Shown piece after piece: positions 19,101-26,430 of a DNA stretch of 64,000 nucleotides. The notes below the pieces were generated by a model, which was given only the letters and a program-made list of their open reading frames with translations, was not told the origin of the DNA and did no database searches. Location of the stretch: positions 669,832 to 733,831 of the forward strand of contig DDFJ01000004.1 in assembly GCA_002337125.1 (NCBI GenBank), read 5' to 3'. The DNA comes from Chitinophagaceae bacterium UBA1931. Its GTDB lineage: Bacteria > Bacteroidota > Bacteroidia > Chitinophagales > Chitinophagaceae. Numbering within the stretch: the stretch's first letter is position 1; the number at the start of each line of letters is the position of its first letter. A program made the translations under genes and the position numbers.

Positions 19101-19290
19101 GCTGGCACTTTCGCTGGGCGATGCATCAACCAGCCGTATACCGCTTGGTGTGGTAATTGTGGGTGGAATCATGTTTTCACTGATTCTTACGTTGTTCGTA
19201 ATCCCGGCGATGTACTCATTCCTTTCATCTAAAAAAATAACCGTGCATGAAGAAGAAACTGAAACTGCTATTGACAGGCTTGCTGATTAA
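16192..19290 (+). CDS. RND multidrug/HAE1-type efflux permease
   Basis: 1032 aa, full length for an AcrB/MexB-type proton-driven inner-membrane pump. N-terminal helix with the hallmark SLKRPVMAIVMNIIIVLFG, first porter domain (YPGANADVIESQITEPLEKAINGI), TM block with VVDDGIVVTENIFKKME carrying the conserved acidic TM4 residues, a second porter/docking region, and a last TM block with GLVTKNGILIVEFANQ. About 12 transmembrane helices are expected. It overlaps the following TolC gene by 44 bases, indicating coupled translation. The operon probably expels a hydrophobic or amphiphilic compound; the substrate is unknown. Confidence 0.95.
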   Translation: MTISELSLKRPVMAIVMNIIIVLFGVIGFKFLGIRDYPAIDPPNVSVRTSYPGANADVIESQITEPLEKAINGIAGVKNITSGSSQGSSSINVEFELGYNLEEAANDVRDKVSQTIRSLPSDLDAPPVVTKADASSDPIISMTIQSESRNPLQITEYATNNLLERIQTIPGVSTVNIWGEKKYAMRIWFEPQKLLAYNLTAKDVQNALLRENIELPSGKISGNTTELTVRTFGRLNTEDDFNNLIVKNVEGRDIKLKDIGQAILGPENEETILKESGIPMIALAIVPQPGSNYVAIADEFYKRYDQLKKEVPADIKLDIGMDQTQFIRKSISEVEETLFLSIGLVILIIFVFFRDWIVAIRPLIDIPVSLISAFFIMYIAGFTINVLTLLAIVLATGLVVDDGIVVTENIFKKMEQGMDKYKASRLGSKEIYFAVIATSITLAIVFLPVIFLQGFVGRLFREFGIVLAGAVLVSAFVSLTLTPVLNVFLTRKSGHAHGWLYRVTEPFFSGMENGYNRILKSFMRVRWIAFPVIVLCLAAIWFIWNNLQSELAPMEDRSQFRLQLTAPEGTSYDAMDKYVDKLTYMVMDSVPEKKILISVTAPGFTGSGSVNTGFVRAVLSPPSERVRSQQEIVDMISRNLPKFNEGRAFAIQEQTISVNRRGGLPVQFVLQNNNFDKLKTMLPKFMEEVNKSSVFAGTDIDLKFNKPELRLSIDRLKASELGVSVSDISEMLQLSLSNRRLGYFIKEGKQYQVIGQVLRNDRDDPTDLKNLFVRTAAGQMISIDQFVSFAEETTPPTLYHFNRYKSATISAGLAPGKTIGDGIKEMQRIANKLLDDSFTTALSGSSRDFAESSGNTMFAFLLALVLIFLVLAAQFESFIDPLVIMSTVPLAIAGALLSLWLFDQTINIFSEIGMIMLIGLVTKNGILIVEFANQKKRMGMAKLPAVIEAATLRLRPILMTSLAMSLGALPLALSLGDASTSRIPLGVVIVGGIMFSLILTLFVIPAMYSFLSSKKITVHEEETETAIDRLAD

Positions 19291-20560
19291 TGCTGTAGCA
19301 TTTGCGCAGGCTCCTGTTAAGCTTACTGTTGATGAAGCAATCCAGATTGCAGTTGAAAAGAATTTTGATGTAGTGATTGAAAAAAACACACAGCAAATAG
19401 GAAAGATCAATAACAATTGGGGAAATGCCGGCGTATTTCCAAACATTTCTGCAACAGGATCAACAAGTATTGCATCCAATAACCTTGAGCAAAAGTTATC
19501 AAGCGGCACTACCATTAAACGTAATGGAGCTATCCTGCGGAATATGAATGCAGGCTTGGCTGTGAGCTGGAAAATTTTTGATGGCATGAAAATGTTTGCC
19601 ACAAAAAAGAGACTGGAAGAACTGGAGAAAATGGGTGAACTCAGTTTCAGAAAACAACTCAATGCAACGGTGTTTGATGTTATTGCTGCCTATTACCAGA
19701 TTGTACAACTGAACCAGCAAAAGAAAGCGTTGCAGGAAACAATCAAATTTTTTGAAGAACGTAAACAAATTGCTGAAAGCCGTTTCACCATTGGTACTGC
19801 ACCCAAAACAGATTACCTGCAGGCACAGGTTGATTTAAACCAGCAAAAAGGCAATCTTCTTTCAATCGAAAACAACATACGTATTGCAAAAGCAAACTTC
19901 AACAACCTGCTTGCAAGAGGCCCTGAAACTGTTTTTGATGTGGACGATGTTATTCAGCCTGATGCCAACGTCAACTTTACTTCATTACAGCAAAAATCAA
20001 TGACGGATAATTATGATCTTCTGCTTGCACAAAGCAATCTTTCAGTTTTGGTGCAGCAAAAGAAAGAGATTATTTCGCAAAGGCTACCTGCAGTAACATT
20101 AAATGGCAATTTCAATTTCGCACAAAGTAAAAACGATGCCGGCTTTAACCTGTACAGTCGTAACCTTGGTCCAACCGGCAATGTTGGTATCGCCATCCCT
20201 ATTTTCCAGGGAGGGAATATTAAACGCCAGGAAAAAGTTGCCGACATCAATATTAAAAATCAGCAATACACAATCGACCAGTTGAAAAACCAGGTAAGCA
20301 CATCGCTTGTAAGTGCTTATTATAATTTCCAGAATGCACTGGATCTTGTTCAACTGGAAAAAAACACACTGCTTCTTATCCAGGAAAACAATGTAATTGC
20401 CACAGAACGTTTCAGGAAACTGGCTATTACATCACTTGAGTTAAGACAGGTACAGCTTGATTACATTAACGGACAAACACGTTATATCAACGCCCTTTAC
20501 ATGGCTAAACTTGCTGAAGCGGAAATGAAGATGATAGCGGGAGAATTGAGAGGTTTATAA
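19247..20560 (+). CDS. TolC-family outer-membrane efflux protein
   Basis: 437 aa. Signal peptide (residues 1-21, ending VAFAQA), then two repeats of long alpha-helical coiled-coil segments separated by beta strands, as in TolC/OprM channels: KLTVDEAIQIAVEKNFDV at the start of repeat 1, and YDLLLAQSNLSVLVQQKKEI with IPIFQGGNIKRQEKVADI in repeat 2. It starts 44 bases inside the permease gene and completes the tripartite pump. Its stop codon directly abuts a heptamer repeat. Confidence 0.93.
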   Translation: MKKKLKLLLTGLLINAVAFAQAPVKLTVDEAIQIAVEKNFDVVIEKNTQQIGKINNNWGNAGVFPNISATGSTSIASNNLEQKLSSGTTIKRNGAILRNMNAGLAVSWKIFDGMKMFATKKRLEELEKMGELSFRKQLNATVFDVIAAYYQIVQLNQQKKALQETIKFFEERKQIAESRFTIGTAPKTDYLQAQVDLNQQKGNLLSIENNIRIAKANFNNLLARGPETVFDVDDVIQPDANVNFTSLQQKSMTDNYDLLLAQSNLSVLVQQKKEIISQRLPAVTLNGNFNFAQSKNDAGFNLYSRNLGPTGNVGIAIPIFQGGNIKRQEKVADINIKNQQYTIDQLKNQVSTSLVSAYYNFQNALDLVQLEKNTLLLIQENNVIATERFRKLAITSLELRQVQLDYINGQTRYINALYMAKLAEAEMKMIAGELRGL

Positions 20561-20588
20561 TTTATGGTTTATGGTTTGTAGTTTTTTG
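20561..20588 (+). repeat. Heptamer-period repeat after the efflux operon
   Basis: TTTATGG TTTATGG TTTGTAG TTTTTTG, beginning at the first base after the TolC stop codon. Same heptamer family as the array at 53004, and inverted relative to the motif at 21042. Confidence 0.6.
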
Positions 20589-20635
20589 TTCTTAATTTTC
20601 TAAGTGAAAAACATATCACTACAGAAAAAAGATCA

Positions 20636-21034
20636 ATGGCAACCATCCTTAAGTTTGAAGAACTCGAAATCTGGCAACTGGCTAAAGAAATTTATAAGCT
20701 TATTGTCCCGCTTGCTGAAAAATTGCGCAAAAACAAAGACTATCGTTTTGCAGAGCAGATGAAATCATCATCAGGTTCAGTAATGGATAATATTGCTGAA
20801 GGGTTTGAAAGGAGCAGCAGGTTAGAATTTATAAATTCTCTTGGAATTGCAAAAGGTGAAACCGGTGAATTAAAATCGCAACTTCACCGATGCAAAATCG
20901 ACGGTTATTTACATGAAGAAGAATTTTCCGACCTTTATCAAAAAGCAGAAACTTTGAGTTCAAAAACTGCATCTTTTATGAACTACCTTAATTCATCAAC
21001 TCATAAAGGTTTGAAATTTAAGGACAGGCAGTAG
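20636..21034 (+). CDS. Four-helix-bundle protein (23S rRNA IVS / bAvd type)
   Basis: 132 aa. Start KFEELEIWQLAKEIYKLIVP, then a helix with FAEQMKSSSGSVMDNIAEGFERSS and a third with FINSLGIAKGETGELKSQL, the recognisable pattern of the S23/four-helix-bundle family. Relatives lie in intervening sequences of 23S rRNA genes or act as accessory proteins (Avd) of diversity-generating retroelements, where they bind nucleic acid as pentamers. No reverse transcriptase or rRNA is near. The gene sits alone between the TolC stop and the purE start with heptamer repeats in opposite orientation on each side, suggesting an inserted cassette. Molecular role here unknown. Confidence 0.85.
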   Translation: MATILKFEELEIWQLAKEIYKLIVPLAEKLRKNKDYRFAEQMKSSSGSVMDNIAEGFERSSRLEFINSLGIAKGETGELKSQLHRCKIDGYLHEEEFSDLYQKAETLSSKTASFMNYLNSSTHKGLKFKDRQ

Positions 21035-21041
21035 TAAAACA

Positions 21042-21062
21042 ACCAAAAACCATGAACCAAAA
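21042..21062 (-). repeat. Inverted heptamer motif covering the purE start codon
   Basis: ACCAAAA ACCATGA ACCAAAA. Read on the minus strand this is TTTTGGT TCATGGT TTTTGGT, matching the heptamers before the four-helix-bundle gene in inverted orientation. The ATG of purE is part of the middle unit. Confidence 0.55.
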
Positions 21063-21579
21063 ACAAGAAACAATTCAAGTAGGCATAATTATGGGCAGCG
21101 ACAGTGATTTATCTGTAATGCAGGCTGCTGCCGATATTCTGAAACAATTTGAGATTCCGTTTGAACTCACTGTTGTTTCTGCACACCGCACACCGCTGCG
21201 CATGGTTGAGTATGCTCAATCAGCAAAAGCAAGGGGATTGAAAGTGATTATTGCAGGTGCCGGTGGCGCTGCACATTTACCGGGCATGATTGCCAGTGTT
21301 ACTACTTTACCTGTAATCGGAGTGCCGGTTAAATCTTCAAATTCAATCGACGGATGGGATTCTGTATTGTCCATCCTGCAAATGCCTAACGGAGTGCCTG
21401 TTGCAACTGTTGCATTGAATGCTGCAAAAAATGCCGGTATTCTTGCTGCTCAGATCATTGGTGCAAGCGATGAAAACATCTCTTCAAAAATTGCAGCCTA
21501 CAAAACAACTATGAACGAAGAAGTTCTTTCGAAAGTTGATAAACTGAAAAATGACGGATGGGAAAATAAGTTTGACTGA
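21052..21579 (+). CDS. purE: N5-carboxyaminoimidazole ribonucleotide mutase
   Basis: 175 aa, class I PurE. Converts N5-CAIR made by PurK into CAIR in purine biosynthesis. Motifs: GIIMGSDSDLSVM (substrate phosphate loop), VVSAHRTPLRM with the catalytic His, and AGAGGAAHLPGM. Core length is normal; the N-terminal MNQKQETIQ is a lead-in partly encoded by a repeat. Separated from purK by the efflux operon and the four-helix-bundle gene, so the usual purEK pairing is interrupted here. Confidence 0.95.
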   Translation: MNQKQETIQVGIIMGSDSDLSVMQAAADILKQFEIPFELTVVSAHRTPLRMVEYAQSAKARGLKVIIAGAGGAAHLPGMIASVTTLPVIGVPVKSSNSIDGWDSVLSILQMPNGVPVATVALNAAKNAGILAAQIIGASDENISSKIAAYKTTMNEEVLSKVDKLKNDGWENKFD

Positions 21580-21617
21580 ACCCCTCCTCCTTCAATCATT
21601 TAATAAACTACCTTTTT

Positions 21618-22439
21618 ATGAAACACATTCGTTTCAGCAGCATCGTTGTTGTATTCATTGCAGTATCAGTATTGCAATCATGCACACTTTTACGTTTTGC
21701 TTATTCGCCCACCATACAAAATGTTCCGGCTTTTAAAGAAAAAAATGAATCAAGGGTGAATGCGGCTATATCAAGCCCGGCCAGCGGCACCGAAACAAAT
21801 TTTACATTACAAGGTGCTTATGCATTTGCAAATCACTTTGCTGTTTTAGCCAGTTATAACGGTACAATTAAAGGACGTGATGAACTTTCTTATACCAGCA
21901 ACAATACAACTACGGTTGATGTTGTGGAATATAACAGGAATTCAGTTGAATTTGGCGGAGGTGTTTTTCTTCCTGTATCACCAGATGAAAAAGTTGTGAT
22001 TGAAGCATATGGTGGTTATGGGTTTGGAAAAAATAATATTACTGATGGCAGTTCAAACTCAACTGCAAAAGGATATTACAACAGCAAAACAAACCGTTAT
22101 TTTATCCAGCCGGTTTTCAGTTTTCATCCTTCCAATTATTTTACTCTGAGTATTCCGTTCCGTTATACAAATATTGGTTACAACAACATCAGCACTAACT
22201 ACACGGCCGAAGACCTGAATAATTATCAGCTTTCTGAACTTGGTAAAAGAAGAGTTTCGTTTCTCGAACCTGCATTGGTTTTAAGCGGAGGATCATCAAG
22301 CATGCCCTGGCTGAGAATACAATGCCAGATGAATTTCTCATTTTATCTTGGTGGACCAACGATTAATTACAGGAGCAATTATTTTTCATTGGGATTTCAA
22401 TTTGATCCCATACAGGCTGCAAAAAGCGGAAAGCATTAA
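21618..22439 (+). CDS. Outer-membrane-type lipoprotein, unknown function
   Basis: 273 aa. Lipoprotein signal with lipobox around LQSCTLLRF (Cys near residue 22), then many alternating short beta strands with aromatic ends (NHFAVLASYNGTIKG, FTLSIPFRYTNIGYNN, MNFSFYLGGPTINY), consistent with a small outer-membrane beta barrel or a barrel-like lipoprotein. No named family recognised. The last 4 bases overlap the end of the convergent bshC gene. Confidence 0.7.
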   Translation: MKHIRFSSIVVVFIAVSVLQSCTLLRFAYSPTIQNVPAFKEKNESRVNAAISSPASGTETNFTLQGAYAFANHFAVLASYNGTIKGRDELSYTSNNTTTVDVVEYNRNSVEFGGGVFLPVSPDEKVVIEAYGGYGFGKNNITDGSSNSTAKGYYNSKTNRYFIQPVFSFHPSNYFTLSIPFRYTNIGYNNISTNYTAEDLNNYQLSELGKRRVSFLEPALVLSGGSSSMPWLRIQCQMNFSFYLGGPTINYRSNYFSLGFQFDPIQAAKSGKH

Positions 22440-24031
22440 AAAATTAATACGGTAAATTCCTGTTCAGTAGTGATTGAATTCTGATACAGTTCATCCAGAA
22501 GCTGTGAACCACGTTTTGCATAAAAGCTGAGGAAGCTTTCCTTTCTTTCCTGCAAGCTGTTACCGGGGAATAATTGTTGTTTGATTGCCTGAATTTGCCG
22601 CTGCTGATCAGTAAACTTTCGTTTCTCTGCACGAAGCATTTTCTTTTCCAGTTCCTGCAAGCGATAAAGGGCTTTTGTTTTTAATGCATCAACATGTGTT
22701 GCAAGTGTTGGATCAATTGCTGCAGCTTGTTCTTTTAAACTACTGTACAATTGTTGTGCTGCAGTAATACTTCCGTTTAATTCAATTGTATTTGTTGTTT
22801 GCTTTTTTACAATGCTGTTCAGCAACTCATCATCACTCAAAAAGAAATCATTTATGTCGAAACCAAGCCTGGCGATTTTCTCTTCCCATTTTTTTTCAGC
22901 CAATAAAAATGAATTGCGTACCAGTAATACAGGATAAGGAACATGGTATTGATCAAACACTGATTTCAGTTCTAACCAATAAGCAATTTCACCTCCCCCG
23001 CCAATAAATGCGATGTTGGGCAGAATGGTTTCCTGCAACAATCCACGCAAAATCACATTGGGACTGAAACGTTCAGGATGTTCATTCAACTCCTTCAGCA
23101 TATCCTCTTTTGTAAAGCGAATAGTTGTATTGGCAACAGCAAAACCATCACCAACAGCTTCAATACGTTCACGCAGATCTTCATCAAAATAAAACAGGTT
23201 AATTTCTCTTCCTCCAGCCTGTACTTTGTAATGCTTTTCCAGTGCGGAAGTTGTTTGTTCAACAAGCTTTGATGAAGTATGATTCAGCAACTCATCTTCA
23301 AAAACAGGAATCATCAGTTGCTTCAATTCTTTTGCATCAGCAATAATGACGATTAAACCAAAACGGGCAAACAAATAATGTACAAACGCAAACGTCGCAT
23401 CCTGGATGGATCGTTTTTCTTTGTAACATTCACGAAGTGCAGCGATGATTTCATTCCCGAAAGGATGAATAGAAATTTGTCCGCTTACTTCATCAATCAG
23501 CTTTGTAATATGCTTGTCAATCACCATGCGGCCAAACGCACCGCTTTGTGTTGTTGACCACTGGTATTTTTTTCCTTCAACTGTAAAATAACTCAGCTCT
23601 TCAAAATCGGCATCTTCACTTCCCATATAATAAACGGGAACAAAATCATATTCAGGCAACTGCTTTTTTAACTCAGCGGCAGTTTTAATTGCATGCAGAA
23701 TTTTATAGATAAAATATAAAGGACCGGTAAATAAATTAGGCTGATGTGCGGTTGTAATGGTGAATGTATTTTCATTGAGCAGGAGTTCAAGATTACGGTT
23801 TACAGCATCTGAACTTTCGACTGAACTGTATTGCTTACGCAAATGATTAACCAGCACATTGCGGTTTGTTGAAAATGATTTCCGTTGCTCAATTGACTGT
23901 TTGAGTCCGTTTACATCAGGACGGTGATGATAGAACGAACGCAATGTTGCTGCATCATCAAGATAATCCAGAACAATTTTTGAAAAGAAACCTGTTTGAC
24001 CGTAAGGCAGGCGATGAGAAATACAATCCAT
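22436..24031 (-). CDS. bshC: Bacillithiol biosynthesis cysteine-adding enzyme BshC
   Basis: 531 aa, the normal BshC length. Putative cysteine ligase that adds Cys to glucosaminyl-malate in the last step of bacillithiol synthesis, the low-molecular-weight thiol used by Firmicutes and many Bacteroidota. Family motifs: TTAHQPNLFTGPLYFIYKI near residue 95, FVPVYYMGSEDADFEEL, FIGGGGEIAYWLELKSVFD and a C-terminal coiled coil (LQELEKKMLRAEKRKFTDQQ). bshA and bshB are not in the window. Assignment by sequence recognition; activity not shown. Confidence 0.92.
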   Translation of the reverse strand: MDCISHRLPYGQTGFFSKIVLDYLDDAATLRSFYHHRPDVNGLKQSIEQRKSFSTNRNVLVNHLRKQYSSVESSDAVNRNLELLLNENTFTITTAHQPNLFTGPLYFIYKILHAIKTAAELKKQLPEYDFVPVYYMGSEDADFEELSYFTVEGKKYQWSTTQSGAFGRMVIDKHITKLIDEVSGQISIHPFGNEIIAALRECYKEKRSIQDATFAFVHYLFARFGLIVIIADAKELKQLMIPVFEDELLNHTSSKLVEQTTSALEKHYKVQAGGREINLFYFDEDLRERIEAVGDGFAVANTTIRFTKEDMLKELNEHPERFSPNVILRGLLQETILPNIAFIGGGGEIAYWLELKSVFDQYHVPYPVLLVRNSFLLAEKKWEEKIARLGFDINDFFLSDDELLNSIVKKQTTNTIELNGSITAAQQLYSSLKEQAAAIDPTLATHVDALKTKALYRLQELEKKMLRAEKRKFTDQQRQIQAIKQQLFPGNSLQERKESFLSFYAKRGSQLLDELYQNSITTEQEFTVLIF

Positions 24032-24133
24032 ACTTCTGTAAAAATAGCGACTGTTCAGTTAAAAATTAAAAAGGCAAAAGTTAAAACCCATTACAGTGCA
24101 GTTCTGAGAACAAAATAAAACTGCTGCAATGCC

Positions 24134-24988
24134 CTACTGCAATTTATACGCTGCTACTGTATTCTTCCAGAAAGTAGGGATATAAACAATTTTTTCAGCA
24201 TGGTTAAACCCAATATCAGCTGAATTGATTTTTTGTTCCCTGCCATCGAGCAACACCTGCTTTGAGCCATCGGCATTGATATAATACACAACACCCGACC
24301 AGCTTGAAACAATAAATTCATTGCCAGTTACATTTTCAATTCCATCTGTGCTTGTTTCCATGCCATTAGCAATTTCTGCAAATTGTTTACCCGTTTTCTT
24401 GTCTGACTTGTAAGTGTACAGCGAACCGGCATCCAATACATACAAAAGATTATTATGTGCAAGTAACCCGTTGGGGCCTTTCAGATCGGTACTGTCAAGT
24501 ATCCAGGAAACTTTTTTAAAGAAGTCAACAGGAAATGTATAAACCATTTTGTTTTTTGAATCTGACACACTCAATATACCGTTTGCCGAAATGGTAATAT
24601 CATTCAACCCGGTTGCACCTGTTACTTTAAGCTTGCTTACAATCACTCCTTTTACAATATCAATCACTACTATTTCAGAAAGATCGGCCACGTAAAGCTT
24701 ATTCTGGTAAAGGCCCATTCCCTTTGGGGCACTCAACCCTTTTACCCATTCTTTGCTGATGACTTTTCCATCTGTGCTTAGTTTGCTGATAAATCCCTTA
24801 CCATCGTTTCCCCAAGGTTCGCCATCAATATTTGAAACATACAATACGTTGTTCTGCTGATCGTACAAAACAGATTCCGGTACTTTAAACACAGAATCCG
24901 TTTCCCACAACTTAACCAGTTTGTGCTGCGCCTGCACATGGCATAAACTTAAAAATGCAATCACTGAAAAGATGAAATACTTTTTCAT
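24134..24988 (-). CDS. Secreted SMP-30/NHL-like beta-propeller protein
   Basis: 284 aa from the ATG at 24988, which gives a clean signal peptide (MKKYFIFSVIAFLSLCHVQAQ); the frame extends 40 codons further upstream but would bury that signal. Repeated strands of the form NNVLYVSNIDG, NKLYVADLSEIVVIDI and NLLYVLDAGSLYTY indicate a six-bladed propeller of the SMP-30/gluconolactonase/NHL kind. It is probably periplasmic. No catalytic assignment is safe. Divergent from the sterol desaturase gene, with a 149-base shared upstream region. Confidence 0.75.
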   Translation of the reverse strand: MKKYFIFSVIAFLSLCHVQAQHKLVKLWETDSVFKVPESVLYDQQNNVLYVSNIDGEPWGNDGKGFISKLSTDGKVISKEWVKGLSAPKGMGLYQNKLYVADLSEIVVIDIVKGVIVSKLKVTGATGLNDITISANGILSVSDSKNKMVYTFPVDFFKKVSWILDSTDLKGPNGLLAHNNLLYVLDAGSLYTYKSDKKTGKQFAEIANGMETSTDGIENVTGNEFIVSSWSGVVYYINADGSKQVLLDGREQKINSADIGFNHAEKIVYIPTFWKNTVAAYKLQ

Positions 24989-25109
24989 AAAAGGTTCTTT
25001 TGAAGAAAAATGACAGGTTTTTAAACTGTTGTAAGTTACTTCTTTTGCAACAGAGAAATCAACCCAAAACTGAAACAAATAAAATGCATTTTTGTTTTTG
25101 GCAATCATT

Positions 25110-25117
25110 TACATTTG
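25110..25117 (+). promoter_or_regulatory. -7 box (TACATTTG) for the hydroxylase gene
   Basis: Exact TAnnTTTG match, 20 bases before the ATG at 25138, with a TTTG at 25091. The spacer of 15 is short. Confidence 0.5.
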
Positions 25118-25137
25118 TAACAACAACTGATTGCTGC

Positions 25138-26430
25138 ATGGAAACCTACGGTAAAATATTGCTGATAGCAATGCCGGCTTTTTTAGTGCTGGTTCTTCTC
25201 GAAAAACTTTATGGTGCCTGGAAAGGCAAAGACACTGTAAGAAACATGGATATGATTTCCAGTTTAAGCAGTGGTATTACCAATGTTACAAAAGATGTAC
25301 TGGGGCTCAGCATTGCCATCATCAGTTATAAATGGATGGTTGAACACATGGCCCTTGTTCATGTAAAAAATGTATGGCTCACATACGTGATTGCTTTTTT
25401 TGCCCTTGATTTTGCCGGGTACTGGACGCACCGTCTTGATCATGAATACAATTTTTTCTGGAATGCACATATTGTTCATCACAGCAGTGAAGAATATAAT
25501 CTTGCCTGCGCATTACGGCAAAGTGTTTCGGTTTTCTTCCGCATATTCACCATCTTCCTGCTGCCTGCAGCTTTACTGGGTGTGCCTGAACAGGTGATTG
25601 CTGTTGTTGCACCGTTGCATTTGTTTGCACAGTTCTGGTATCATACACAGCATATCAACCGCATGGGATTTTTGGAAAAGATCATTGTTACTCCTTCGCA
25701 TCACCGTGTACATCATGCCATCAATCCTGAATACATTGATAAAAACTATGCACAGATTTTTATTTTCTGGGACAAACTGTTTGGAACATTTCAGCAGGAA
25801 ATGAATGATACTCCCCCGGTGTATGGCATTACAAGACCTGTGCAGACATGGAATCCCATCAAGATTAATTTCCTGCATTTGTGGTTGCTTGTAAAAGATG
25901 CATGGCTTACAAAAAGCTGGAAAGATAAATTCCGGATCTGGCTGATGCCAACGGGTTGGCGACCTGCTGATGTTGCTGAAAAATACCCGGTTTATAAAAT
26001 TAATGACGTGTATCATTTTGAGAAGTACAATCCCAAAGCTTCGGCTGCATTGCATGTATGGAGCTGGGTACAGATTGTAATGGTGTTGCTGTTCATCAGC
26101 TATTTATTTGGCAATATTGCAGGTATCAATGCTCTCAATGCTTCATATATCTACATCTATGGATTGTTTGTTTTCCTTTGCGTGTATGCATACACCGAAC
26201 TGATGGATAAAAACAAATACGCTGCTGTTTGGGAAATCATTAAAAACAGTTTTGGTGCTGCCATACTTTTTCAAACAGGCGATTGGTTTGGAGCATCTCA
26301 ATACTTCAGCCTTATAAAATATGTATTGTTGCTGTACTTCGTTCTTTCTTCAGTGATTACATTATGGTTTGTGATGAAACATGAAAAGGAATTAAACAGC
26401 ACAACTGCATTTGCACAGGCTTCTAATTAA
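25138..26430 (+). CDS. Sterol desaturase / fatty acid hydroxylase family membrane protein
   Basis: 430 aa from the ATG at 25138 (METYGKILL), just after a -7 box; the frame is open upstream. Di-iron membrane oxygenase with the histidine clusters HRLDHEYNFFWNAHIVHHSSEEYN and SHHRVHHAIN between several transmembrane helices (about 10 hydrophobic segments in all). The long C-terminal membrane region resembles the alkylglycerol monooxygenase-like branch. Likely substrate is a membrane lipid, but which one cannot be told. It converges on the dehydrogenase gene with a 4-base overlap of the ends. Confidence 0.88.
   Translation: METYGKILLIAMPAFLVLVLLEKLYGAWKGKDTVRNMDMISSLSSGITNVTKDVLGLSIAIISYKWMVEHMALVHVKNVWLTYVIAFFALDFAGYWTHRLDHEYNFFWNAHIVHHSSEEYNLACALRQSVSVFFRIFTIFLLPAALLGVPEQVIAVVAPLHLFAQFWYHTQHINRMGFLEKIIVTPSHHRVHHAINPEYIDKNYAQIFIFWDKLFGTFQQEMNDTPPVYGITRPVQTWNPIKINFLHLWLLVKDAWLTKSWKDKFRIWLMPTGWRPADVAEKYPVYKINDVYHFEKYNPKASAALHVWSWVQIVMVLLFISYLFGNIAGINALNASYIYIYGLFVFLCVYAYTELMDKNKYAAVWEIIKNSFGAAILFQTGDWFGASQYFSLIKYVLLLYFVLSSVITLWFVMKHEKELNSTTAFAQASN

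Noticed and set aside
20636..21034. Diversity-generating retroelement accessory gene (avd)
   Set aside because: No reverse transcriptase, template repeat or variable repeat is visible nearby; the protein fits the wider four-helix-bundle family.
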